From the NCBI GenBank assembly GCA_934718085.1, contig CAKUZL010000006.1, forward strand, positions 37,114 through 101,113: a DNA stretch of 64,000 nucleotides. The letters are read 5' to 3'. Below the pieces are notes generated by a model, which searched no databases, was not told the origin of the DNA, and saw only the letters and a list, made by a program, of their open reading frames with translations. The position numbers and the translations under genes are program-made. Shown one piece after another: positions 33,238 to 41,268 of this stretch (positions are counted from its first letter, which is position 1; each line of letters begins with the position of its first letter). The DNA is from an uncultured Candidatus Melainabacteria bacterium. Its GTDB lineage: Bacteria > Cyanobacteriota > Vampirovibrionia > Gastranaerophilales > Gastranaerophilaceae.

Positions 33238-35802
33238 ATGTCAAAAACGGAAATCAATAATATTAATACGGCAGATATCGACATCAAAACCGTGACGCCG
33301 ATGTTAAAACAGTATCTCGAAATTAAACGAAAATATCGGGATTATATTGTTATGTACAGGCTCGGCGATTTTTACGAAGCGTTTTTCGAAGACGCGATTG
33401 CCGTTTCGCGGGCACTCGAAATTACCTTAACCGCGCGTGACGGCGGTTCTCTCGGGAAATTTCCGATGGCGGGAATTCCTGCTAAGGCTTTTCAAAATTA
33501 TTTGCCGAAATTTCTCGAAAACAACCTGAAAACCGTAATTTGCGAACAACTCGAAAATCCCGCGGAGGCTCAGGGTATCGTAAAACGTGACGTAACCGAG
33601 ATTATTACTCCCGGTACGCTTGCTCAAACCGATTTGATAAAATCTTCGAACAACAACTGGCTTGCAGCCGTCTGCTCCGGCGAAGGTTCTTTCGGGCTTG
33701 CGTACACAGACATTACGACGGGCGAATTCTTTGTCACCCAAGGTTCCTTAGACGTTATCACTTCCGAACTTGCGGCACTTTCCCCCGCGGAATTGCTCGT
33801 TCCCGTCAAAAAACAAAAAATTCTTCCCTTCCAAATAGTCCCCGAAGACATCTTCGATTTACCCGAAACCCTTACCGCAAACTATAAATGCACAAAAATG
33901 CAGCCGGCTTCGTTCGATTTAAATAACTCTCAAAAAGTTCTGAAAAACTTATTTAACGTTGTTTCGCTCGATTCGTTCGGGTTGGAAGATTACAAAACGG
34001 GATTTCGCGCTGCAGGCGCCGTTGCTGAATACGTTATTTCCACGCGCCGAAATGCGCTTCCGAAATTCGATGCGATTAAAACTTACGAAATCTCGGATTA
34101 TGTTTCGTTAAGTTCTTCGACCGTCAACAACCTCGAATTGCTTTGTTGTATGCGTGACAAGAAAAAATTCGGCTCACTTTTATGGACTTTGGACAAAGTC
34201 AAAACCGGTTTCGGCGGAAGATTGCTCAAAAAAATTCTGATGAAGCCGCTCAAAAACGCAAAACAAATCAACGAAAGACTTGACGCGACTCAATTGCTCG
34301 TCGATAATCCCGATACCGCAAATGCGCTTTCCGACTTGCTTTCGAAAATTTACGATATCGAAAGGCTTTCCGTGAAACTTACCAACGCGTCGATTTTGCC
34401 TCGCGAATTTTTGGCGCTTAAAGACTCGATTAACGTTTTGCCCGAAATCGACTCGATTTTACGGGCATTCGACAACAATCTTTTCAAGCTCGACGTAAAT
34501 ATTTCGGAGTTGCTGGATTTTGCGAATATCATCGAACGTACGATAGACCCCGAAACCCCATCGATACTCAAAGACGGCGGTGTGATAAAATCAGGCGTGA
34601 ATTCCGAGCTCGATTATTTCAGAGACTTGCTCAACGGCGGTAAACAAAAACTTCAACAAACCGAAGAATCCGAAAAACAACGCACGGGAATTAAAAACCT
34701 TAAAGTCGGTTACAGTAAGACTTTCGGCTATTTTATCGAAGTTACGAATTCAAACCTCTCAATGGTTCCTCCCGACTACATTCGCAGACAAACACTCACC
34801 AACGCGGAACGTTTCATCACGGAAGATCTCAAAAAGTTTGAAACCGAAGTCTCCGCTGCTAAATTCAAAGTTATCGAAACCGAGTATTCGATTTATTCCG
34901 ATTTGAAGGAGTATTCGAAGGAATTTGCTTCCGTTTTGAAAAAAACGGCGGAAAATCTTGCCATGGTCGATGTTCTGCTTGCTTTTGCAACGGTTTCGTC
35001 CGAATCAGGCTACGTCAGACCGATTGTAGACGACAGCGAAAAGCTTGTGATAAAAGACGGTCGTCACCCGGTTCTCGAAAAAATTCTTCCGATGGGTTCA
35101 TATATCTCGAACGATTTGGTGTTGCCGTCCGAAAATCATACGCCCGAAGGTGCTCCGTTTATGATTTTGACGGGGCCGAATATGGCGGGAAAATCAACCT
35201 ATATGCGGCAAAATGCATTAATTATCATTCTCGCGCAAATCGGATGTTTTGTTCCCGCGTCTTTTGCTCACGTCGGAATTGTAGACAAAATTTTCACCCG
35301 TGTCGGAGCTTCCGACGATTTGACACTCGGACAATCGACGTTTATGGTTGAAATGAGTGAAACCGCATATATTCTTAACGGCGCAACGTCGAAAAGTTTT
35401 ATCGTTCTGGACGAAATCGGTCGGGGAACAAGTACTTACGACGGCGTGGCAATCGCTTGGTCCGTAGCGGAGTACATTGCAACTCAAATAAAAGCGCGAA
35501 CCGTTTTTGCGACTCACTATCACGAACTCAATGTTATGCCGCAAAAATTCCCCCAAATCAAAAATTTCAGAATTACCATCGCAGAACACGACGGTAAAAT
35601 CGAGTTTTTGCGCAAAGTAACCGAAGGTGCGGCAAGCAAAAGTTACGGTATTTACGTTGCCAAAAATGCCGGATTGCCTTCAAAAGTGGTTTCTAACGCC
35701 GAAAAACTTATGGTTGCGATGCAAAAAGAATTTTCGAAAAATCTTTCCGGGCGCAAAAAATTCAATCCTCTGGAGTCTGCGCAGCTGACATTGCCCGTTT
35801 AA
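33238..35802 (+). CDS. mutS: DNA mismatch repair protein MutS
   Basis: An 854-residue protein of full MutS length. The mismatch-binding Phe-x-Glu is present (GDFYEAF; Phe45, Glu47). The connector, lever and clamp domains follow (KTFGYFIEVTNSN, PPDYIRRQTLTNAERF). The ATPase has Walker A GPNMAGKST at 646-654, FVPASFAHVGIVDKIFTRVG, and Walker B VLDEIGRGTSTYDG with Asp at 725, then TVFATHYHEL. It recognises mispairs and recruits MutL. There is no ribosome-binding site before ATG 33238; TATAAA lies immediately upstream. No mutL is adjacent. The 217 bases after the stop contain no gene or clear terminator. Confidence 0.97.
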   Translation: MSKTEINNINTADIDIKTVTPMLKQYLEIKRKYRDYIVMYRLGDFYEAFFEDAIAVSRALEITLTARDGGSLGKFPMAGIPAKAFQNYLPKFLENNLKTVICEQLENPAEAQGIVKRDVTEIITPGTLAQTDLIKSSNNNWLAAVCSGEGSFGLAYTDITTGEFFVTQGSLDVITSELAALSPAELLVPVKKQKILPFQIVPEDIFDLPETLTANYKCTKMQPASFDLNNSQKVLKNLFNVVSLDSFGLEDYKTGFRAAGAVAEYVISTRRNALPKFDAIKTYEISDYVSLSSSTVNNLELLCCMRDKKKFGSLLWTLDKVKTGFGGRLLKKILMKPLKNAKQINERLDATQLLVDNPDTANALSDLLSKIYDIERLSVKLTNASILPREFLALKDSINVLPEIDSILRAFDNNLFKLDVNISELLDFANIIERTIDPETPSILKDGGVIKSGVNSELDYFRDLLNGGKQKLQQTEESEKQRTGIKNLKVGYSKTFGYFIEVTNSNLSMVPPDYIRRQTLTNAERFITEDLKKFETEVSAAKFKVIETEYSIYSDLKEYSKEFASVLKKTAENLAMVDVLLAFATVSSESGYVRPIVDDSEKLVIKDGRHPVLEKILPMGSYISNDLVLPSENHTPEGAPFMILTGPNMAGKSTYMRQNALIIILAQIGCFVPASFAHVGIVDKIFTRVGASDDLTLGQSTFMVEMSETAYILNGATSKSFIVLDEIGRGTSTYDGVAIAWSVAEYIATQIKARTVFATHYHELNVMPQKFPQIKNFRITIAEHDGKIEFLRKVTEGAASKSYGIYVAKNAGLPSKVVSNAEKLMVAMQKEFSKNLSGRKKFNPLESAQLTLPV

Positions 35803-36019
35803 TCGGATGTTTGCGTCGAATTCTTATCGAGAACCCCTAACCTCCGTCCGAAACTTGTTTTTACCTAAATCTTTATTTTCAAATCGAAGGAATATTTACG
35901 TACTTCGTTTTGAGACCTTCCGCGTCTTTCCGGAATTTTGTTTTCCGTCGGTCAAATTGCCTCAAGACTCCCGAAGCGGCATGTCTTTCCCGAGTAACGA
36001 ACAAATACCGAAAAATCCG

Positions 36020-36442
36020 TTATTCTCCCGCGTTATGTTCGACAATATCCGTCAACCACGGTAAATAAGAGCGTTTTCCCAATAACGCTCCCGCGCACAT
36101 ATACAAATTTAATCCCCAGACGGCAATCGTTACCGCATTAAATGACAGATTCCCGATTGTAAACAGGGTGAATGCCGCGAAATACGTCAGCGTCCCTGCA
36201 ATTGCCCTTAAAAAAGGTATGAATCCCGCTATATTCAAAATCAAAATTATAACGTGCGACAAAACGTACAGCAAAATTCCCAAAAATACCGACATAAAAA
36301 GGTGATACCTTAAAAACGGTTTAAGACTCTTTTTGCAAATTGCCCCTATCGCAATGTATATGACCCCGACCGTTCCGAACGTAAGGTAACTCAAAATTGC
36401 CGTTATCTTCTCAAAAGACGTTACTCTGTTATATTCTTTCAA
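36020..36442 (-). CDS. Small polytopic membrane protein, Tic20/DUF4870-like
   Basis: A 140-residue protein with about four hydrophobic helices: EKITAILSYLTFGTVGVIYI, then KKSLKPFLRYHLFMSVFLGI, and two more. The FLRYHL turn before a helix resembles the Tic20-like and DUF4870 families of small membrane proteins in cyanobacteria and other bacteria, where function is mostly unknown. Its start overlaps the end of the TPR gene by 14 bases, so it is translationally coupled and likely last in the leftward secretion-associated unit. Moderate certainty about family, none about role. Confidence 0.6.
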   Translation of the reverse strand: MKEYNRVTSFEKITAILSYLTFGTVGVIYIAIGAICKKSLKPFLRYHLFMSVFLGILLYVLSHVIILILNIAGFIPFLRAIAGTLTYFAAFTLFTIGNLSFNAVTIAVWGLNLYMCAGALLGKRSYLPWLTDIVEHNAGE

Positions 36443-37481
36443 GATTTATCTCCTCTTTGTATTTTTCTTTTAAATATTTTTTTACTGCTTCGAAAAATAA
36501 AAGTTTTGTGTCTTTTATCTGCGGAGCCGCATCGGAAGCCTTTTTATAATATTTTATTCCCTCTTCGTAATTTCCCGTTGCCATCAGTACGTTAGCCTTT
36601 TTTATGAAAACTCCGTGGTCGGCGCCGAGTTCTTCCGCCTTGTTGTACATTTTGAGCGCGTAATCGTAATCGGTTCCCGCAACAGCCATATCCGCACGCA
36701 AAATATACGCTTTTTTGTTTTCGGGTTGCTTTTCCATCGCAGTTTTGAACATTTCGTCTGCCCTCTCGAACCGTCCTTCGTCAACCAAAAACAGCGCGTA
36801 TGCTATAATTGCGTTGTAATAATCCGGGCGCGCGTCGATTGCTTTCAAAAAGTACGTTTCGGCATTTTCGGAATCTTTTAAATCCGCATACGCTTGAGCA
36901 ACACAAAACAAAGCGTTTTCATCGTACGGAACTTCTTTTAAGTATTTAAGATAGTTATAAATTGCCTCGTTTTTCATTCCCGATTTTTGGTACGCCGCGG
37001 CAAGATTTTTTAAATAATCAACCCGCCCGGGAGCATATTTCACCGCTTTTTCGTAGTAAGCAACAGATTGAGGAAACTGCAACGAGTCTTGCATCAGCAT
37101 TCCCAAAGCATTGCAGACGACGGCACTGTCAGGCGCAAGTTCCAATGCCGTTTCGTAATGAGTTTTTGCCTTTTCTATGTTTCCCGTCTCCGCGTAAGCA
37201 TTTCCGAGGTTGTAGTGCAACTCGAAACTCGAATCGTTGATTTCCGCCGCACGAGCGTAATAATTTATTGATTTGTTGTAATCTTGCAGGTAATAATAAA
37301 CACTTCCCAAATTCATCAAAACGACGTAGCGTTCGGGATATTTTTCATCGGTCTCTTTAAGAATTTTTAACGCTTGCATGAAGTCATTTTCGTTCATAAG
37401 GCTCAAAGCCTTTTCCATAAGCGTTTGTACTTCGAGATCTTTTTCGTTTACCTGTAAGTTTTCCAAATTTTTTTTCTTCAT
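36429..37481 (-). CDS. Tetratricopeptide repeat protein
   Basis: A 350-residue protein made almost wholly of about nine TPR units of 34 residues. Typical units: LMNLGSVYYYLQDYNKSINY, HYNLGNAYAETGNIEKAKTH, and ALGMLMQDSLQFPQSVAYYE, each continuing to a Pro or Asp break. No signal peptide or membrane helix, so cytoplasmic. TPR scaffolds bind peptides or partner proteins; its place in a unit with the TpsB transporter and the porin suggests help with envelope assembly, but this is inference. Starts 41 bases after the porin stop with GAGAG upstream of ATG 37481. Confidence 0.85.
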   Translation of the reverse strand: MKKKNLENLQVNEKDLEVQTLMEKALSLMNENDFMQALKILKETDEKYPERYVVLMNLGSVYYYLQDYNKSINYYARAAEINDSSFELHYNLGNAYAETGNIEKAKTHYETALELAPDSAVVCNALGMLMQDSLQFPQSVAYYEKAVKYAPGRVDYLKNLAAAYQKSGMKNEAIYNYLKYLKEVPYDENALFCVAQAYADLKDSENAETYFLKAIDARPDYYNAIIAYALFLVDEGRFERADEMFKTAMEKQPENKKAYILRADMAVAGTDYDYALKMYNKAEELGADHGVFIKKANVLMATGNYEEGIKYYKKASDAAPQIKDTKLLFFEAVKKYLKEKYKEEINLERI

Positions 37482-37522
37482 AATCGCTCTCTCTTTTATT
37501 TTACTACAATCTTTTTTTTTAG

Positions 37523-38734
37523 TTACAATCTTTCGCTTAAGTAATCGAAAATTTCGGTCGTTGAAAACTGAAGCCCGACCATGATTTTTTGTGATGCCGT
37601 CGGAAGATTGTCGTCGAACCTTGCGACGTAATTGACGGACATCGCCGTTTGCGGCAGAAGGTGATAATTTATTCCGGCGGAATATTCCTGCGCAATGCCC
37701 GCTTTTGTTGCGTTTTTGAAATAATCGTATCTGCCGAGAATTTCGGTTTTGGGGGTTACGAAGTACGATATTGTTGTAGTGAAGCCGTGTCCGCGGTTGT
37801 TTGAGGTGTAAACGCCCGAATATCCGTCTGCCCCGATGTATTCCAAATTAAGGCTTAATTTTTTGTAATTGTATAAAAGAAATCCCGAAAATACCGTGTA
37901 CGAATTGTCGGTATTGCCGGTGTCGATTGAGGTTCCGAGGGTCAATGAACCCGCTTTGTCTTTGATTTTTTCAAACGGTTTTACGCAGACTTTGCCCGCA
38001 AACTCCCCTCCTTGAAAGAAACTTTGCATATATCTGCTGCCGTCGTAAATTCCGATGTCATAGCCTCCGTATTTGTAATCGGCGATGTTTGAAACGCCGA
38101 CGCTGCGCGCGTTTGCATAAGTTCGCGCTGCCATGGATCTCGAAAAGAACGGCAACGCCATGTTTCCGATGCTGCCCTCATGGCCTATCGGCAGCCGCGA
38201 TTGCCCGATTCTGACTTTTTGGTTTTTGTTGAATTCGTGCTCTATGTACAAATCGGATATTTTTTCGGTGAAATTTCCGTCGTAATCTAAATCTCGGGCT
38301 ACGTTGTAACTCGCTTTCAGACCGGTTTTGTCGTCCGAAAATCTCAAATTCAAGTACGGCTGAATGACGTCGAACTTGAAGATTGATGATAAATCTTCGT
38401 TTCTTTCAACGGTGAAATTGTTGAACGCCCTGAAATGCCCGCCGATTTCGATGTTTTTGATTATTCCTTTTTTTATTTCGAACCCGTTTCCCGAAAAAAT
38501 ATTCGAAAATTTCGGCTTTTCGCTGCGAACATCAAGTTTTTCGATTTTTAAATCAATCGCTCCGTCTTCTTTGTTTTTTTCGTCTGAAATTAAGTCGTTT
38601 TCGATGTTTTGCGGCTCAAAGACAATTTCTTCGTAATGTTCGGGTTCTCGTTGCGGCGCATGCGTTTTTGCCGTTACCTCCGCAGGTGTCGCATAAATTA
38701 ATGTTAAAAATACTAATAAAACAAGTTTCTTCAT
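37523..38734 (-). CDS. Porin-like outer-membrane beta-barrel protein
   Basis: A 403-residue exported protein. Signal peptide at 1-22 (KKLVLLVFLTLIYATPAEVT), then an acidic linker (about 25-75) and a barrel region of alternating strands with aromatic girdles (KVRIGQSRLPIGHEGSIGNM, LGRYDYFKNATKAGIAQEYS). The end is MVGLQFSTTEIFDYLSERL, without the usual terminal Phe but with a strand just before. The FxxGQxxLP-type motif and overall plan resemble OprO/OprP-type phosphate-selective porins. Start at ATG 38734 gives a clean signal peptide; ATG 38752 would place GGAG too close. Follows tpsB by 50 bases. Confidence 0.75.
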   Translation of the reverse strand: MKKLVLLVFLTLIYATPAEVTAKTHAPQREPEHYEEIVFEPQNIENDLISDEKNKEDGAIDLKIEKLDVRSEKPKFSNIFSGNGFEIKKGIIKNIEIGGHFRAFNNFTVERNEDLSSIFKFDVIQPYLNLRFSDDKTGLKASYNVARDLDYDGNFTEKISDLYIEHEFNKNQKVRIGQSRLPIGHEGSIGNMALPFFSRSMAARTYANARSVGVSNIADYKYGGYDIGIYDGSRYMQSFFQGGEFAGKVCVKPFEKIKDKAGSLTLGTSIDTGNTDNSYTVFSGFLLYNYKKLSLNLEYIGADGYSGVYTSNNRGHGFTTTISYFVTPKTEILGRYDYFKNATKAGIAQEYSAGINYHLLPQTAMSVNYVARFDDNLPTASQKIMVGLQFSTTEIFDYLSERL

Positions 38735-38783
38735 AATATCGAATTCTATCATACTCCGGTAAAAAAATCGAAAGTGCCGAAAA

Positions 38784-40613
38784 CTAAAGCGTTTCCGCCG
38801 TCTTTCTCTTTCTTAACGTTGTCATGAGCCCGTAGAAATCGGGTGTCAAAGAGAGTTCGAAATGAAGTCTTCCTACGTAAAAATCACTCTCGTAATCGTT
38901 GTATAAAAGCGGGAATCCCCAATAAATACGCGCCGATAAGTCTCCCGGCAAGGCAACTCTGAGCCCCAAACCGGTACTGAGAAGTACGTCGTTTCTGCCG
39001 TAACTGCCCATGCCCGGTGCTTTGTACGGAAATACCGCCGCATGGTCAACAAATACCGCCCCTTTTACCCATTTCCCCAAAAAAGGAACGGATTTTTTTT
39101 CTTGCGTTTTTTTGCTTACGTAAGAAATTTTTTCGGGTAAAATCGGAAACATCGCTTCTGCGCTCAAATAATACCCCGACATACCTATCAGTAAACCTTC
39201 AGTGTACCCTCTGACGGTGGAAATACCACCCGCCTGAAACTGATCCGCGTACGGAATTTGCTCGTCCTGAGGAGTTATCTGATAATTTGCCCTGAATTGC
39301 CCGATAATTCCGTGTCCGAAGTCGTGAAGCCTCACGAGAGAGCCTTCGTATTTGAAATACTTTGAATTTTCGTCAAAAAACGGAAACGCCTGATACGCGC
39401 TTTGTGAAACGTACCAAACTCCGCGTTCGGTGTCGTAACGTCCGTAAAGAGCAACCTGTGCGCTCGCGATTTTCGTCATGTCCAGGTCGTAATTGTCAAA
39501 CGACGTTATCGCTTTTTTGTAATTTCCAGAAACAACGCCCGTCAATTCAAAATTAGGCTTTCTGACAAGCGGATGGGAATAATAAACCGAGTAGTTTTCG
39601 GAACGGCTTTTGATATTGAACATCTCCATCGGTCCCGAAGTTACCGATGAAACGCTTGAAGAAAACGAAAAACCGAGTCTTCCGTCATACTTGTTTACGG
39701 GAATGTTGTAGTCCGCAAAAGGCGTAATTGAGCTTCTGCTTGCGTATGCGCCGAGCATCAGCTTGTCGCGAAATCCGAAAAGACTGTCCGCCTGAAGCAT
39801 TAAACCGCCCCTGACAACCCCGATGGTATCGCGCCCCGCGTTATCCATCAGTCCGGTTATTCTGAACGGGAACGTTTCCGTCGGTCTGATTGTAATGTCC
39901 GTAGTTCCTTCGGTTTTACCGGGAAACAAATCCGCTTTGAGTTTTATACCGTCGTTTGCCTTGTTGAAGGTTACCAAATCACTTTCAAATTTTGCGATGT
40001 CAAAAAGATCACCTTCTTTTGCGGAAATACGGTTCTTAATAAAACTTTCTCGCGTCCATTTTGCTTTTGCAAATTCGACTTTTCCTACCCTTCCTTCTAC
40101 GAGTTCTATTTGAAGGACTTCGTTATCGATGGTTTGAGGTTTTAAAAACGCCCGAGCCGTGACATAACCTCTTTCTGCATAAGCTCGGTTTATTTTGTCG
40201 ACGGTGTCGAGCGCATCTTGAATAAAAATATTTTTCTTTTCGATATTTTCCGCAAATTTTTTGAGTTCGTCGGGGGTAAAAATTTCCGAAGTCGAAAATT
40301 CGACGCGGTCGATGTAAACGCCTTTTGTGTCGAACTCCGAGATTTTGGCTTTTATCTGAGGGTTTCCCTTTTTGTCTTCTATAATCTCGGGGAAAATATC
40401 CTTTGTTTCTTTTTTCTTGTTTCGTTTTTCGCGAATTTTCTCGATATCTTTTTGTTCGCGTTGAAGTTGTTGTTGTTGCCTGATGATATCGAGATCATGG
40501 GTGTTTACGGCACCGGCGGGGGTAAAAACTTCCGCATTCGAAACGCCTTGCGCCGATGAAATCATCAACGCAAGGATTAAAAGTTTCAAAAATTTGCGAA
40601 AAATTTTGTTCAT
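38784..40613 (-). CDS. Two-partner secretion outer-membrane transporter TpsB (ShlB/FhaC family)
   Basis: A 609-residue Omp85-superfamily protein. Signal peptide about 1-27, a Gln/Lys-rich helix (about 43-70) like the plug helix of FhaC/ShlB, two POTRA domains (about 95-175, 176-255, with AYAERGYVTARAFLKPQTID), then a 16-strand-type barrel. The lid-loop motif VRGYTEG is intact near residue 467. It secretes and folds a specific TpsA across the outer membrane without ATP. The very large TpsA at 41269 diverges from this unit, so the two are almost surely partners. It follows the Skp-like gene by 9 bases. Confidence 0.92.
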   Translation of the reverse strand: MNKIFRKFLKLLILALMISSAQGVSNAEVFTPAGAVNTHDLDIIRQQQQLQREQKDIEKIREKRNKKKETKDIFPEIIEDKKGNPQIKAKISEFDTKGVYIDRVEFSTSEIFTPDELKKFAENIEKKNIFIQDALDTVDKINRAYAERGYVTARAFLKPQTIDNEVLQIELVEGRVGKVEFAKAKWTRESFIKNRISAKEGDLFDIAKFESDLVTFNKANDGIKLKADLFPGKTEGTTDITIRPTETFPFRITGLMDNAGRDTIGVVRGGLMLQADSLFGFRDKLMLGAYASRSSITPFADYNIPVNKYDGRLGFSFSSSVSSVTSGPMEMFNIKSRSENYSVYYSHPLVRKPNFELTGVVSGNYKKAITSFDNYDLDMTKIASAQVALYGRYDTERGVWYVSQSAYQAFPFFDENSKYFKYEGSLVRLHDFGHGIIGQFRANYQITPQDEQIPYADQFQAGGISTVRGYTEGLLIGMSGYYLSAEAMFPILPEKISYVSKKTQEKKSVPFLGKWVKGAVFVDHAAVFPYKAPGMGSYGRNDVLLSTGLGLRVALPGDLSARIYWGFPLLYNDYESDFYVGRLHFELSLTPDFYGLMTTLRKRKTAETL

Positions 40614-40622
40614 TTGTTGCCG

Positions 40623-41087
40623 CTATTTTACCGATTTGATAACGTCCGCAGTGATATCCGTTCCGCCGTAAAGAACAACGCCTTTTGCAAGAACGAGGTT
40701 GTATCCTTTTGCCTTTGCCGAAACGGAAATTACGTTCGAAATGTTTGCATCGATAGCCTGCAGTTTTTGTGCGTATTCTTTTTCGATGGCAGCGGTTTTG
40801 TTTTGAAGTTCTTTGTTGTACTTAGCTTCGAGAGCTTTCTTTTTTGTTGCGTCTTTTTCTTTGGAGACGTTTTGTTTAGCGGTTGCCACGAAAGAGCGCA
40901 ACGAGTTGATTTTGTTTTGTTGTTCGACTTTAAGCGCGTTTACCTGTTTGGAGCCCGCAACTACTTTGTTTACGTCAACGACGGCAACTCTTGTCGACGC
41001 GATGTCCGAAAGAGCGGGATTGTTGAGCATAAATCCGAGTGCGAATGTGCATGCGGCAACGGCTGCGATTTTTAAATTTGTTTTCAT
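40623..41087 (-). CDS. Skp/OmpH-like periplasmic chaperone
   Basis: A 154-residue exported protein. N-terminal hydrophobic signal (about 5-28, LKIAAVAACTFALGFML), then a short strand RVAVVDVNKVVAGSKQVNAL typical of the OmpH/Skp opening, a long charged helical hairpin (about 55-115), and the ending KAKGYNLVLAKGVVLYGGTD, the strand pattern that closes Skp proteins. Skp trimers hold unfolded outer-membrane proteins in the periplasm. As first gene before tpsB and a porin it likely escorts these barrels or the TpsA. ATG 41087 has AAAGGAA upstream; the longer frame from 41141 is not needed. Confidence 0.87.
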   Translation of the reverse strand: MKTNLKIAAVAACTFALGFMLNNPALSDIASTRVAVVDVNKVVAGSKQVNALKVEQQNKINSLRSFVATAKQNVSKEKDATKKKALEAKYNKELQNKTAAIEKEYAQKLQAIDANISNVISVSAKAKGYNLVLAKGVVLYGGTDITADVIKSVK

Positions 41088-41161
41088 GTCAGTGTTCCTT
41101 TCGAGAAAAATCTCATACCTCACTTTCCCCAACTGTAGCATGGAAATTTTTTATTTCTACG

Positions 41162-41205
41162 GTTTGTTAATCTTTGTAAAATTTTTGTAATCAATGTTTA
41201 CAAAC
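41162..41205. promoter_or_regulatory. Inverted repeat in the divergent TpsA/TpsB intergenic region
   Basis: GTTTGT (41162-41167) and ACAAAC (41200-41205) frame a second pair, TTTGTAAA (41173-41180) and TTTACAAA (41197-41204). The repeat lies in the 181-base divergent region, where an operator for co-regulating tpsA and the skp-tpsB unit would be expected. The AT-rich sequence may make this fortuitous. Confidence 0.35.
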
Positions 41206-41268
41206 GGTTCAAAAAAAACATTTTTTATTTTTATGATTATCAAAACGTATATAAAAAAAGGAAGTACC

